DNA from: Sorex araneus
Lineage: Eukaryota > Chordata > Mammalia > Eulipotyphla > Soricidae
DNA length: 64,000 bases
Assembly: GCF_027595985.1 (NCBI RefSeq)
Contig: NC_073302.1
Location: 281,015,116 to 281,079,115 of the forward strand
Direction: 5' to 3'
Part shown: piece by piece, positions 1-10,675 of the stretch
Numbering within the stretch: position 1 is the stretch's first letter
How the letters are laid out: each line of letters starts with the position of its first letter
Program-made: the position numbers and the translations under genes
Notes under the pieces: model-generated
The model's database searches: none
What the model was told of the DNA's origin: nothing
The model's input: the letters and a program-made list of their open reading frames with translations, nothing else

Positions 1-700
1 ATCAAAGTACTGGAGGACAAAACAGACCAGCAAACAATTGTAATTGGTTATGCATATTATTTTACATATTAAACAGTTTCACCCTAAATATGGAGTTTAG
101 AGAATAGTATTGGTTTTGGTATTGGTGAACTAAGGGTGCATCAATACCAATAATGGCAGTACCACTGAAAGTTCATTACCTTAACTATGAAAAAATTTTT
201 TTAATAAAATAAAATGCAACCCATACTATGACTGTATGTATGCATAGATGCTGAGAACAAACCACTAGACTTCTGGTGTTAACTGAAACATAAATGTATA
301 GTTCACCTGCTGGGAAAGACTTTACATTCTTCTCCAGATAGCAGTCACTTCAATGAACAAGTCAAAATCTACATTTTGGTAAAGAAAGTAACAGGTATTA
401 GTGGTGCTCTGCAACTCTAAACTTCCTATTTAGTCTGTCTTGTTAGGAAGACAGACAAACTGGGATAAAATGTGGAAACACAGAATCTGTTTTTGTACTA
501 GTGATTTGGGCACATCATCACCCTGGATGTGATCTACAGTGAGGGGGGTGGGGGGGGAGTAAAAGTTAAAACTAAAGTGGTAACAATGCTGCACCAAAAG
601 ATACACTGACATTTAATCATGGTTTGGAGAAGAGAAAGAATGTTGCAGGTTTTTCCCTCCAAACTTTTTATTTTAATTGATTATTGAAACAAGTGGGTGG
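1..700. other. Intergenic, no gene seen
   Basis: AT-rich unique-looking sequence with a short G-run (about 541-559). Short open frames here show no recognisable protein features. Confidence 0.6.
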
Positions 701-705
701 GGGGC

Positions 706-728
706 GGAGAGAGAGAGAGAGGGAGAGG

Positions 729-780
<52 letters not shown>

Positions 781-828
781 GGAGAGAGATGATTGAGAGA
801 TTGGGAGAGAGATGATTGAGAGAGAGAG

Positions 829-867
<39 letters not shown>
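706..867. repeat. (GA)n microsatellite, interrupted
   Basis: Long GAGA runs broken by two similar GATTGGGAGAGAGATGATTGA units at about 776-819. All reading frames across it are low-complexity artefacts. Confidence 0.95.
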
Positions 868-872
<5 letters not shown>

Positions 873-1192
873 TGAAACATTGTAAGCAGGCTTCCAGATT
901 GAAGTACTTAAACACAATATTTGCAGCAGGGAACAAGGACAGACAAGAACCTAGACAGAGCCTCAGAAGCAAATGGGTTTGTACGCGAAGAAACTAGATA
1001 GCCTCTTGCAGTGTTCAGACCAGCTTTGCCAGAGTCACACACATAGCAAGCAGTTGGCCTGAAACCAGCCTCACTTCCTTTCTTCATTATCTCAGGGTCT
1101 CTCCCATTCCCTACCACAACCATCACATGGTAGGATCAGGCCATTTTTTTTTTTTAATAAGTAAACAAAAATCTCAACTTTATGTAGAAAAT
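868..1192. other. Intergenic, no gene seen
   Basis: Non-repetitive sequence ending in a T-run (1143-1155). Confidence 0.55.
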
Positions 1193-1444
1193 GGACTGGA
1201 GTGATAGCACAGTGGGTAAGGCGTTTGCCTTGCATGCGGCCAACCTGGGTTCGATTACTCCGTCCCTCTTGGGGAGCGTGGCAAGCTACAGAGAGTATCC
1301 CAACTGCACGGCAGAGCCTGGCAAGATACTCATGGCGTATTCGATATGCCAAGAACGGTAACAACAAGCCTCATGATGGAGATGTTACTGGTGCCTGCTC
1401 AAGCAAATCAATGAACTATGGGATGACAGCGCTACTGTGCAATT
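1193..1444 (+). mobile_element. SINE, long-body SOR-like type
   Basis: tRNA-like head with A box (TAGCACAGTGG) and B box (GGTTCGATTAC), then the long body with the GGCAAGCTAC/GGCAAGATAC pair, CGTATTCGATATGCC, AACAACAAG and GATGTTACTGGTGCC modules. Ends near GACAGCGCTACTGTG, abutting a second copy. Confidence 0.85.
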
Positions 1445-1687
1445 GGGCTGGATCTGTAGCACAGCGGGTAGGGTGTTTGCCTTGCATGAGGCCAACCCAG
1501 GTTCGATTCCTCCGTCCCTCTCAGAGAGCCTGGAAAGCTACCGAGAGTATCCTGCCTGAACAGCAGAGCCTGGCAAGCTATCCGTGCCAAAAAAAAAAAA
1601 AAAACAGTAACAACAAGTCTCACAATGGAGATGTTACTGGTGCCCGCTCGAACAAATTGATGAGCAATGGGATGACAGTGATACAAT
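1445..1687 (+). mobile_element. SINE, long-body SOR-like type (tandem second copy)
   Basis: Head (TAGCACAGCGG; GGTTCGATTCC), body and GATGACAGTG end as in its neighbour. The part after TATCCGTGCC is replaced by an A-run (1590-1604), a local change from the usual GATATGCC. Confidence 0.85.
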
Positions 1688-2479
1688 GATGTAAAAAACG
1701 GTTGTTACACAAAGTACTCAGTTTCACCTTGTCTGTTAAAGCGTGTGTGTTACCAGTGGTTCAATGGGTCTGGCCTGAATATTAACAGGGAAAACGATTT
1801 TCAGTTTTAAGAAATCTTCAGCTAATCATGCCATTTAAGCCCATTAATATCATTATCCGTGTATCTATAGATTTTGTGGAGTTTTTTTTAAAAATAATAA
1901 ATACCTTGGATATTGATAAACTGTCTAGAGTCTGGCCAAGAGTTCTAGTGTTCCGAGGCTTGAAGTGGTTGGCTGACTGCGTCAATACCTCAGGGCGTTC
2001 AGTTACAACTCTGTAGTAATTAACCAGAGCGAACTGTCAATAAAGTCAGCTCTCATTAAGCCCAGGGATTCTGAGAGGTAGAGTCTGGATTTAGATGCAA
2101 ATGCTATAGAAAGTAGACACGGTTGATGAAAATAATCCCTTTGATTTGTCTTGATAAACTTTTGCCAGCCATTTGACAACTCTATGAAATGCATCCAACA
2201 CACGTGCTCTGCACCTTCCATGGACCCAAATCTTTTTTCAGTCAGTTTTTGCAGTGAATCTCCAAGGACAAATTTATGGTAGTCTAAAATACTCTAATTA
2301 TCATTGTAGTGTAAGTATTTACAGGAACACTAGGCCAATATTTATGTTTGTTTAACTTATCACAAATCACATTAACATTTTTGTCCTCAGAATCTAAGAT
2401 ATGCTGGGGAAATAACTCGAGGCAATGCGTTTGGGTTTCTCTTGTTGCTGTTGTTTTCAGCTCCTCTCCTCGGACTTAC
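1688..2479. other. Intergenic, no gene seen
   Basis: AT-rich unique-looking sequence. Confidence 0.55.
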
Positions 2480-2577
2480 TCCTTGGTAGGCCAGGGATCA
2501 CTCCTGTGTGCGACAGTAAGCAATACTGGAGATCAATATGTAAGGTAAGAACCTTATCCGATATATCTTCAGCCCCA
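2480..2577 (-). mobile_element. Degenerate SINE fragment
   Basis: Reads as the reverse of the tRNA-SINE body: GGGATCACTCCTGTGTG ... ACCTTATCC ... CTTCAGCCCCA. Strongly diverged. Confidence 0.4.
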
Positions 2578-2589
2578 GACATTGTCTTA

Positions 2590-2761
2590 TTTTTTTTGGG
2601 GGGGGGTCACACCCAGCGATACACAGGAGTTACTCCTGGCTCATGCACTCAGGAATTACTCCTGGTGGTTCTCAATAGAATATACAGGATGCTGGGAATT
2701 GAACCCAGATTGGCCTCGTGCAAGGCAAATGCCCTACCCGCTGTGCTATCGCTCCAGCCCG
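2590..2761 (-). mobile_element. SINE, short A-tailed SOR-like type
   Basis: Reverse-strand copy: T/G-run, GGTCACACCCAGC, ACTCAGGAATTACTCCTGG, GGGAATTGAACCCAG, and CCCTACCCGCTGTGCTATCGCTCCAGCCC at the head. Confidence 0.85.
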
Positions 2762-3696
2762 ATAAATTATTTTTTATTTATTCAAATTTCATTGTTCAAC
2801 TTTCCTGACGTGTCCTTGGCTTATTTATATTTCAATAATGACATGATTGTTTTTTTCTTGAAGAAAAAAAATACAGATAATGTCTAGAGTTCAAACCCCC
2901 CTCCCCGCCCTGCCCCGTTTGCATTACTCCTTTACTGCAAAATGAATCAGGAAGGTTTCATGTAGGAAGTTTCATGGAACAGATACGGGCCAGGATGACA
3001 ACTTTCTGAATGATTCCCTAAGAAGATTCTTCTCAAAGAAAAGAAAACATGGCTTTAAGGGATAGTTTTAAAACATGCATTGGACTGTTGAAGCAAATAC
3101 TTTATAAAAAAACTCTTTCCTGTTAACTGGGAGATGGGGGCCTAAGTTTTATCTTTGAATTGCAGTGAATTAGTTACATAGGGGCAGGGTTCATTGTATA
3201 CTTCCTTAGGAATGTTGGAGATAGGATAGATAAATGGGATAGACATGATGGGTGGTTTGTGGGACTTTTAAACCCAGAATGCTGGTTCCTGGAGGCGGAA
3301 TCTGGCTTGCTTACAGCTCCATCTCATCTCACCCTTCCCAAAGGATAGCACCTTGGCAAAGCACATTAAGATATTGGTCCTGATACACCGAGGCCCTCAG
3401 CTGTGTAAAACTCTAATTCAGGTAAAGATGTTTAAGCATTTGCTTAACATTGTTCTCATCATGATTGCTGGTTCTAGACAGTAAGTATTATACATTGATG
3501 ACAGCTGGGGGGTCTCAGTCTGTGAGGCTATCAGCCCTCTGACACCATGGCTCTTTTCTTATTTCTGGCTCCAAGCATCCCAGTTTCAGACTTGTTCATG
3601 CAGGGAAAATCCCTGGCATTTAGACAGCTAAAGAAATGATCTTTGACCTAATATTTGTATCTCAACAATTTGCCGTGTGGTTAATCTATGGTAAAG
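2762..3696. other. Intergenic, no gene seen
   Basis: Mixed-composition, non-repetitive sequence with no coding signal. Confidence 0.55.
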
Positions 3697-4009
3697 AAGA
3701 AGTACAGCAGGTAGGACATTTGTCTTGCACATGGCCGACCCAGGTTTGATTCCTCTGTTCCTCTCGGAGAGCCCGGCAAGCTACCGAGAGTATCCTGCCT
3801 GCATGGCAGAGCCTGGCAAGCTACCCAGGGCATATGCCAAAAACAGTAACAACGAGTCTCGCAATGGAGACATTACTGGTGCAGGCTCGAGCAAATTGAT
3901 GAGCAATGGGATGACAGTGACAGTGATGCCAAAAACAGTAACAACAAATCTCACAAGGGAGACATTACTGGTGCCTGCTCCAGCAGATCGATGAACAATG
4001 GGACAACAG
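3697..4009 (+). mobile_element. SINE, long-body type with duplicated tail module
   Basis: Head slightly truncated. The body runs to GATGACAGTGACAGTG (about 3925), then the final module (GCCAAAAACAGTAACAACAA ... GACATTACTGGTGCC ... GATGAACAATGG) is repeated once more to about 4009. Confidence 0.85.
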
Positions 4010-4132
4010 TGTTATACATTGCTATACAGTGCTATACAGTGCTATCTTCAAATTGCAGGTGGTACTTGGTGACTACTACACCTACTTTTGTTAAATGCAG
4101 AGCTCTAAGTGCTCAAATGTCTGCTGTTCTTT

Positions 4133-4293
4133 TTTTTTCTTTTTGGGTCACACCCGGCAATGCACAGGGGTCACTCCTGGCTCGTGAATTCAGGAATTAC
4201 CCCTGACGGTGTTCATGTGATGCTGGGATTCAAACCTGGGTCGACCGCATGCAAGGCAAACGCCCTACCCACTGTGCTATCCCTCCAGCCCCA
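4133..4293 (-). mobile_element. SINE, short A-tailed type, with target-site duplication
   Basis: Reverse-strand copy from T-run to CTCCAGCCCC. Flanked by a 14-bp direct repeat GTCTGCTGTTCTTT (4119-4132 and 4294-4307), marking a retrotransposition event. Confidence 0.95.
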
Positions 4294-4344
4294 GTCTGCT
4301 GTTCTTTATTTGAACACCTTGATTCAATAATTTACTATGCCATC

Positions 4345-4405
4345 TTCTAGATTTAGGACTTGTGACATATCACTGGATCTCAGTTTCATCATCTGTAAAA
4401 TGTGT
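4345..4405 (-). repeat. Ancient MIR-like fragment
   Basis: Contains CTCAGTTTCATCATCTGTAAAATG, close to the reverse complement of the MIR core that reads CATTTTACAGATGAGGAAACTGAG. Confidence 0.45.
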
Positions 4406-4424
4406 TGTTTCTTTTGTTCATTTT

Positions 4425-4575
4425 TAGGGGGGGGCCCTTGGGCACTGGATCGGTGGGGTTTGGGCATCAGTCAGAAGTTAGGGCTTACTTTGGGCAGCTC
4501 AGTGCTTGAAATCACTCCTGGCTGTGCTCACGGACCATATGCAGTGCTGAGACTAAATGCATGGAAGCACCTTAT
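4425..4575 (-). mobile_element. Degenerate SINE-like fragment
   Basis: ATCACTCCTGGCTGTGCTCA and GGACCATATGCAGTGCTGAG match the reverse body of the short SINE type; the rest is diverged. Confidence 0.35.
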
Positions 4576-4957
4576 TTCATATCCTCTTTCTCTGACTCCT
4601 CATCCATAAATTATTTCTGATTCATTAATTACTGGAAAACTATTTTTAATTATTAATGGTTTAATCAAGATTTACTCCTAGTTCTACTTTCTTCAAATTA
4701 TTATTTTATTATATTAATTAAACTCTGAATATATAATTTACTATATCTTCATATTTATTTTTATCTCTATTTCACCAACACACTGTGAATTCCATTAAAA
4801 TGAGATATGTTCCTTCTAGATTTTACTTGTTCCTGAAAATTGGTGAAGGACCTTATACATATTGAGGGAAAGATCAATAAGAGTTCAATATTTAAATGCA
4901 TTAGAACACTTAATTTTTGAAACAAAAATATATATAAGCATTCTTATTTAATAAATA

Positions 4958-5189
4958 GCACTGTAGCACTGTTGTCCAGTTGTTCATTGATTTGCTCGAA
5001 CGGGCACCAGTAACATCTCCATTGAAAGACTTATTACTGTTGCTAATATGGGTTGCTTGCCAGACTCTGCCTTGTGGGCAGGATACTCTCAGTAGCTTGC
5101 TGGGCTCTCCGGGAGTGAGGGAGGAATTGAACCCGGGTTGGCCAAGTGCAAAGCAAATACCCTACCCGCTGTGCTATGGCTCCAATCCA
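4958..5189 (-). mobile_element. SINE, long-body SOR-like type
   Basis: Reverse-strand copy: CACTGTAGCACTGTTGTCC, GGGCACCAGTAAC, CAGGATACTCTCAGTAGCTTGC, and head CCTACCCGCTGTGCTATGGCTCC. The proximal arm of the palindrome starts directly at its end. Confidence 0.85.
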
Positions 5190-5368
5190 TTAATGACTGG
5201 AAATATCTTTATTCTGAGTCTTAACTGAACCTTTCCATTTCCAGTACTTTATTTATTAAATTTCTTTATTCTGAGTGTAACTGAACCTTTCCCTTTGTTT
5301 AATAAATAAAGTACGACAAATGGAAAGGGTCTGTTAAGACTCAGAATAAAGATATTTTCAGTTATTAA
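5190..5368. repeat. Inverted repeat, two arms of about 71 bp
   Basis: Left arm 5190-5260 and right arm 5298-5368 are near-complementary: ATATCTTTATTCTGAGTCTTAA against its reverse complement, and GTACTTTATTTATTAAA against TTTAATAAATAAAGTAC. The loop (5261-5297) contains a partial direct copy of the left arm. Confidence 0.85.
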
Positions 5369-5851
5369 CTGAAATAAAAATCATAAACATATTATCAGTA
5401 TAAGGCTAAGCAAATAATGAAGGTATCTAAAATTTTTTGACTTAGACATTTGGAAGTCATCAAAGATATACAGGTATTAAAAATTAAAATTTTCACACAT
5501 TTTGAATAATTACATCCAAAGGAGTTGAATGAGATGAAATTTCAAATAAATTAACACACGAACCTCTCATCATGGACTTAGCCATATTGTCACAAATAAC
5601 TTAGAAAACCACTTTGAATTATTCACATAACACATAATCAAAAGACAAAGGAGTGATGTGTTTATTTAATATGTATGTTTAAGAAAATAAAATTATTCAT
5701 AAAATAATTATGCACTTATATTTGAGAAAGATAATCTATAAGTGTCCTAAAATACTAAGAAAGGTTACTAATGAAAAAGAGAAAAGAAAAAATCTCACGA
5801 ATTTACACTCAAACGCAAATGTAAGAAATGCGTTCAAAAAAAAAAAAAAAG
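5369..5851. other. Intergenic, no gene seen
   Basis: AT-rich sequence ending in an A-run (5836-5850) that is the L1 insertion site. Confidence 0.5.
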
Positions 5852-5863
5852 AAATGAGTTCTG

Positions 5864-6674
5864 CAAAACAATTAGATATTGAGCTCCCATTTGACCCAGC
5901 AATACCACTGCTGGGAATATATCCCAGAGAGGCAAAAAAGTTTAATCGAAACAACATCTGCACATGTATGTTCATCACAGCACTGTTTACAATAGCCAGA
6001 ATCTGGAAAAAACCCGAATGCCCTAGAACGGATGACTGGTTGAGGAAACTTTGGTATATCTATACAATGGAATACTATGCAGCTGTCAGAAAAAAGGAGG
6101 TCATGAATTTTGTATTTAAGTGGATCGGCATGAAAAGTTTCATGCTGAGTGAAATGAGTCAGAAAGAGAGAGACAGATATAGAAAGATTGCACTCATCTA
6201 GGGTATATAGAATAACAGAGTGGGAGACTAACACCCAAGAATTGTAGAAATAAGTACCAGGAGTTTGACTCCATGGCTTGGAGGCTGGCCTCCATTCTGG
6301 GGAAAGGGCAACTCAGAGAAGGGATCACCAACTATAATGTAGTCAAAGGCCATGTGGGGGAAGGGAGTTGCGGGCTGAATGAGGGCTAGAGACAGAGCAC
6401 AGTGGCCACTCAACACCTTTATTGCAAACCACAACAGCTAATTAGAGAGAACAAAAGGGAATGCCCTGCCACAGTGGCAGGGTGGGGTGGGGGGAGATGG
6501 GATTGGGGAGGGTGGGAGGGATGCTGGGTTTACTGGTGGTGGAGAATGGGCACTGGTGAAGGGATGGGTTCCCGAACTTTGTATGAGGGAAGCATAACAC
6601 AAAAGTGTATAAATCTGTAAATGTGCCCTCACAGTGATTCACTAATTAAAAATAAATAAATTAAGTTATATAAA
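5864..6674 (+). mobile_element. L1 LINE, 5'-truncated, with target-site duplication
   Basis: Holds only the last 110 or so codons of ORF2 (to TAG 6199-6201; residues such as FDPAIPLLGIYP and WYIYTMEYYAAV are typical of the L1 ORF2 C-terminal region) and a 3' UTR of about 450 bp with a G-rich polypurine tract (6479-6530) and an A/T-rich end. The 12-bp repeat AAATGAGTTCTG flanks it (5852-5863, 6675-6686). The reverse transcriptase and endonuclease domains are absent, so it is immobile. Confidence 0.93.
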
Positions 6675-6697
6675 AAATGAGTTCTGATTATGACTAA

Positions 6698-6702
<5 letters not shown>

Positions 6703-6741
<39 letters not shown>

Positions 6742-6759
6742 CACGCGCATGCCTGTGTG
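6703..6759. repeat. (TG)n/(CG)n microsatellite
   Basis: A TG run followed by GCGCGCGCACGCGCATG; alternating purine-pyrimidine throughout. Confidence 0.95.
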
Positions 6760-6831
6760 TAGGAGTGAGAACTTGAGGATAAGCCTGGAAGACCTGTATT
6801 AAAACAAGATGAGTCAATAATTTTTAGGGTC

Positions 6832-6905
6832 AGTCAGGAATGATCTCTAACACAAAGCCACAACTAAGTCCTGAGCACCAAGGAGTGAGACCCCAAAACA
6901 AAACC
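6832..6905 (+). mobile_element. Degenerate SINE 3' fragment
   Basis: GGAATGATCTCTAACAC ... AAGTCCTGAGCACCA ... GTGAGACCCCAAAAC resembles the tail of older SINE copies in the window. Confidence 0.4.
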
Positions 6906-6959
6906 AACAAACAAAATGAACTTCTCAAGAGCAAAAAAAATACCTCTTAGATCACAGGA

Positions 6960-7855
6960 GTCAAGAATATGATAAGATAATAAGCATACAACATATAAAC
7001 TTGAAATTCTTCGACATTATTCTTATTGAGGATTTTGGAGATTTGACACCAAAATCCAAAGCAAATAAAAACGCAAACATGAATAAGTGGGAATATAGCA
7101 AGTAAAAAACCTTATACACTGTGAAGAAACTCATCAACAGAATAAAAATTCTTCCCACTGAATGAAAGAAAATATAAGCAAGTTATATATCTGATAGGGT
7201 TTTAATATCCTAAAGTATGTAGAACTCATAATTTAACAACAAAAGCAATCTAAAATATAGTCATAGGAAATGAGTAGGTATTTTTGCAGAGTCATATGAG
7301 AAGGTTCTGAAAATTATTATGTCAGGGAAAAAAATTAAAATCAGAAAGACAATGAGCTATCCCTCATACATATTAGAAAGGGTAATATGCAAAAGATATA
7401 CAATAATAAAGGTAGGCAAGAATGTGGAGAAAGGGGAGCCTTGTACACGGCTGGTGGTTATGCTAGCTGGTGCACTAACAAGCAGTTAACAGTTCACCCA
7501 AAACTTAAAAAGAAGCTACTATATAACCTAGTGATTCTACTTCTCTTCTCAGTATTTCCCCCAAATATATATATATATGCTATTAATTTAAAAAGAAAAA
7601 TGTAGCTCAAAAACATAGAAATGTCCTTCTTCACTTCAGTAATACTTATAATAACCAAGATATGCAACCTAAAGTATTACCAATACTTAAATGGATAAAT
7701 AAATCTCAGTGAACTTGTATATTGTGTGTAACTCCATATGATAACAAATGCAATCTGATTTATTGTGGTGATCATTTTGCATTATGTGCAAATATATAAT
7801 CATTATTTTGTATACCTAATACTAATATACAGTTAATATCAATCATAGCTTAGGG
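6960..7855 (+). mobile_element. Old L1 remnant (ORF2 3' part and 3' UTR)
   Basis: Matches the order of old mammalian L1: GGAGATTTGACACCAAAA-like block (7030s), GAATGTGGAGAAAGGGGAGCC with CTTGTACACGGCTGGTGG (7418-7456), AGTGATTCTACTTCT, and an L1M-type end GGTGATCATTTTGCA ... TTGTATACCTAATACTAATATA. Multiple stops and gaps mark it as a fossil. Confidence 0.8.
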
Positions 7856-7918
7856 AAAAAACAAATGCAGCTGAAAGAACATCTGTGTAGTACGTCTTTT
7901 CCTTCTCTCCCTCCTCCT

Positions 7919-8078
7919 CCTCTTCTTCTTCTTTTGTTTGTTTGTGAGTCACATCCAGTGGTGCTCTGGTTTAGTTACTCCTGGCTCTGTGCTCAGGATA
8001 GGGTGATGGGGATCGGGCCATGATAGCTTCCTGCAAAACAACTACCCCACGCATGTACTATATAGCTCAGTCCCAGTA
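7919..8078 (-). mobile_element. Diverged A-tailed SINE
   Basis: GAGTCACATCCAGTGGTGCTC, GTTACTCCTGGCTCTGTGCTCAGG and a decayed head (ACTATATAGCTCAG), in reverse. Confidence 0.6.
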
Positions 8079-10419
8079 ATCTTCTTAGTTATGCAACAGG
8101 CATCCTATACTTCAGGAATAGCAAATTAGAAAGATTAAATATTTATCCTCTCTAAAACATCTATTTTTGAACATTGAATGAATTTGACCTGCATATTTAC
8201 TTGAAGTTTACTCCTTTCATCATCTGTTTTTCACCTAGAAGTATTTTTACATCTTTTGTTAATATGGATGCCATAGTTAGCTTTTAGATAATAATACATT
8301 TGCTTACTATGTTGCATCTTAAAATATAAATTTCACTATAGAGCCTGTATATTTTGGCAAACACCCAGCTCTTATTTTGTGTCATTAAAAAATCAGGAGA
8401 GTTTTAAAACAAACAAATCCAATACCAATTCTACCACATTAAATGTTGTGAAAGACTGCATTCGAGTGCTAGGCTATCACTGCTTCCTGCAAATTCCGGA
8501 ACTCCTGAGCACAGAAAACTTGAGAATCACCCACTGCTCTCAGCAGACAAGGAAGGGCTTCTTGCCATATCAGGGTCCTGTTCCAGAAGTATTACAAACT
8601 CGTACTAAACAACTTTCCTGCTCACTTAAAACTTGCCTTGACAAGCCAAACAGGATTTATGTGACTATATACTTCTGAAGGGGGGTTTTCCCTAAGGAAT
8701 ACTGGATGATTCTCGAGCCCTCAAAGCGAAAGTTAGTGATTCTCATAGATCCTTCTCTTTGCTGCTTCTACGCTCTGAACAGCTGCATCCAACACTCAGC
8801 AAGGCAATAATATTTCAAAGACAGGTGAAGAGAAACACAAATCCTTTCGTGGGGATTTTATAAAACAGGAAGGTACATGTAAAGCATGGTGGAAACGGTG
8901 CCTAAATATGCTGTCAGGGAGTACCCCTGAAATTGGCCTGGATATTTATATTCAGAGCACCGTAAATATGTTTGTGAACATCTTACTCCCTAATGTAGTA
9001 AAATCTGAATCATCTCATACTCTCCCAGCAAGAGCTGTTTGGTAAGTAACATTTGGATACAATAATAATTGCTACTTGCAATGATGGGAAGATCACAATC
9101 TTCATGTCAGCCAACATACAGGCTAGTAACTGGGAGATATAAATATTAGTACAATGCACTTGCTACCTACCATGAAATAATGTACAGATTAGTGAGAAAC
9201 ATGAAGAATTTATTCACATTGATGTATTGTCTTTTGAAATATGCAGGAACAATAAAAAATCCCTTTTCAAGATGACATTCATGGTGAATATATTTTATTA
9301 TAATTTGATCTATGATAATGGTATACTCTAAATATAATATATACATGTATCACTACAGATCACTTTTTGCTAGTATGCAGATGCATGTGTGTATGTGTTT
9401 GTGTGTAAACTAGCCTGTCCATTTCCACTGATAGAAGAGCAAAGTTATAACACATTTTGCTGTCATGTGAAAAGTAGATTTGTAAATCACATATGGTAAG
9501 TCAAATATTCTTTGTGATATAAAAATACCTACGATCAAATTATTTTAATCTTGGTTCCCAAAGTTGAAATCAACAAAAGTGTCTATTTTAATAGAGGTAT
9601 TGTAAAAAATGTTAAATAATACTAAATAACAGGCTTAAAAGATCACATGCTTAAAATATAAATTTGGAATTACAGAGATCATTCCAAGTAAACAAGGAAA
9701 TACCTGTACATATGTTTTAAATAGCAATAGAACTATACAGCATTCCTAATAATGTATTAATGTTTCATGTACATTGTTGGCAAAATTAATGCAATCTTCA
9801 ATAATTTGAATGAATACAAACATATAACAGCTAATTAAATTGAGTTTAATTTACAGTTTAACGTCTGACCAACTTACTGATTTTATCTACAAAGGTAAGC
9901 TTTACTTACATATCTAACAGACTTGATTATATCCATATTATTTATTTTAAATAGAAAGCTTCAAAAACCACATTATATTTTCTTGAGCATATCAAAATAT
10001 TTTGCTCTTAAACCTGATTTTTATTTTTCACACAGGTTCACAATAGTTTCCTCATTATTTTTTAATGTAAATCCAAGACATCTAAATGTAGGTTCTCCTC
10101 TATTTTGTCCTCCAGATCTTTTGGAACAACACATACACATGAGTTTTATAAAATTCATCACCAGGAAGTGCTGTCTGCCAAGCACTCCAATCTTATTTCA
10201 GTGGCCAAAAAAGAGCTGGTGAAATCTGCAAAGCAGAAACCTCTTAATCTACTGAAGACTCTTGTTGCTATAAATCCATAACTAATCAGGATCAGTTGAT
10301 AATGAATGCAACTTGTCTGGAAATTCTGGGGAAGAAAAACTGCTGCAATCTCGCGTGGACACCTCTGACTTTACAGCTAGACTCAAACTACGTCGGTGCC
10401 TGTAACAGTAATATAACAG
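8079..10419. other. Intergenic, no gene or clear repeat seen
   Basis: AT-rich, mostly non-repetitive. A more complex stretch at about 8690-8990 could be conserved non-coding DNA, but nothing in it identifies a function. Confidence 0.5.
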
Positions 10420-10675
10420 CCACTCAATAACTTCTAAAGTATATTTAGTGCTTACCGTCTGCAGGGAAGTGTGTTTAGCATTTTACATGAATCACCTAAT
10501 TTAAAACTCACAACAAAGGCAGAAATCATCATTATGCGCAGGTTTTATATGAGGAAACAAAGAATACTCTTTAAATGACAGTATCAATATTGTAAGCATT
10601 CACTAGCAAGTAGAGAGAAATGGGACTTAGAACTTAGGTAATATTTAGTAATATTAATCACTGCACTATCTGTGA
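10420..10675 (+). repeat. MIR SINE (ancient)
   Basis: Follows the MIR consensus order: TTTAGTGCTTACC, TTTAGCATTTTACATGAATCACCTAATTTAAAACTCACAACA, ATCATTATG, TATGAGGAAACAAAG, then a decayed 3' part ending AATCACTGCACTATCT. Confidence 0.75.

Noticed and set aside
700-870. Possible array or CRISPR-like repeat
   Set aside because: It is an interrupted (GA)n microsatellite without spacers, in mammalian DNA.
1200-1260. Functional tRNA genes in the SINE heads
   Set aside because: A and B boxes are present but no tRNA cloverleaf or acceptor stem can be formed; these are SINE promoters.
1201-1689. 162-codon frame with repeated peptide motifs (AQWVRRLPCMRPT, AQRVGCLPCMRPT)
   Set aside because: It is the translation of two tandem SINEs.
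5710-6201. 163-codon frame as a possible gene
   Set aside because: It begins in unique DNA and then reads an L1 ORF2 remnant; only the L1 part is real and it is truncated.
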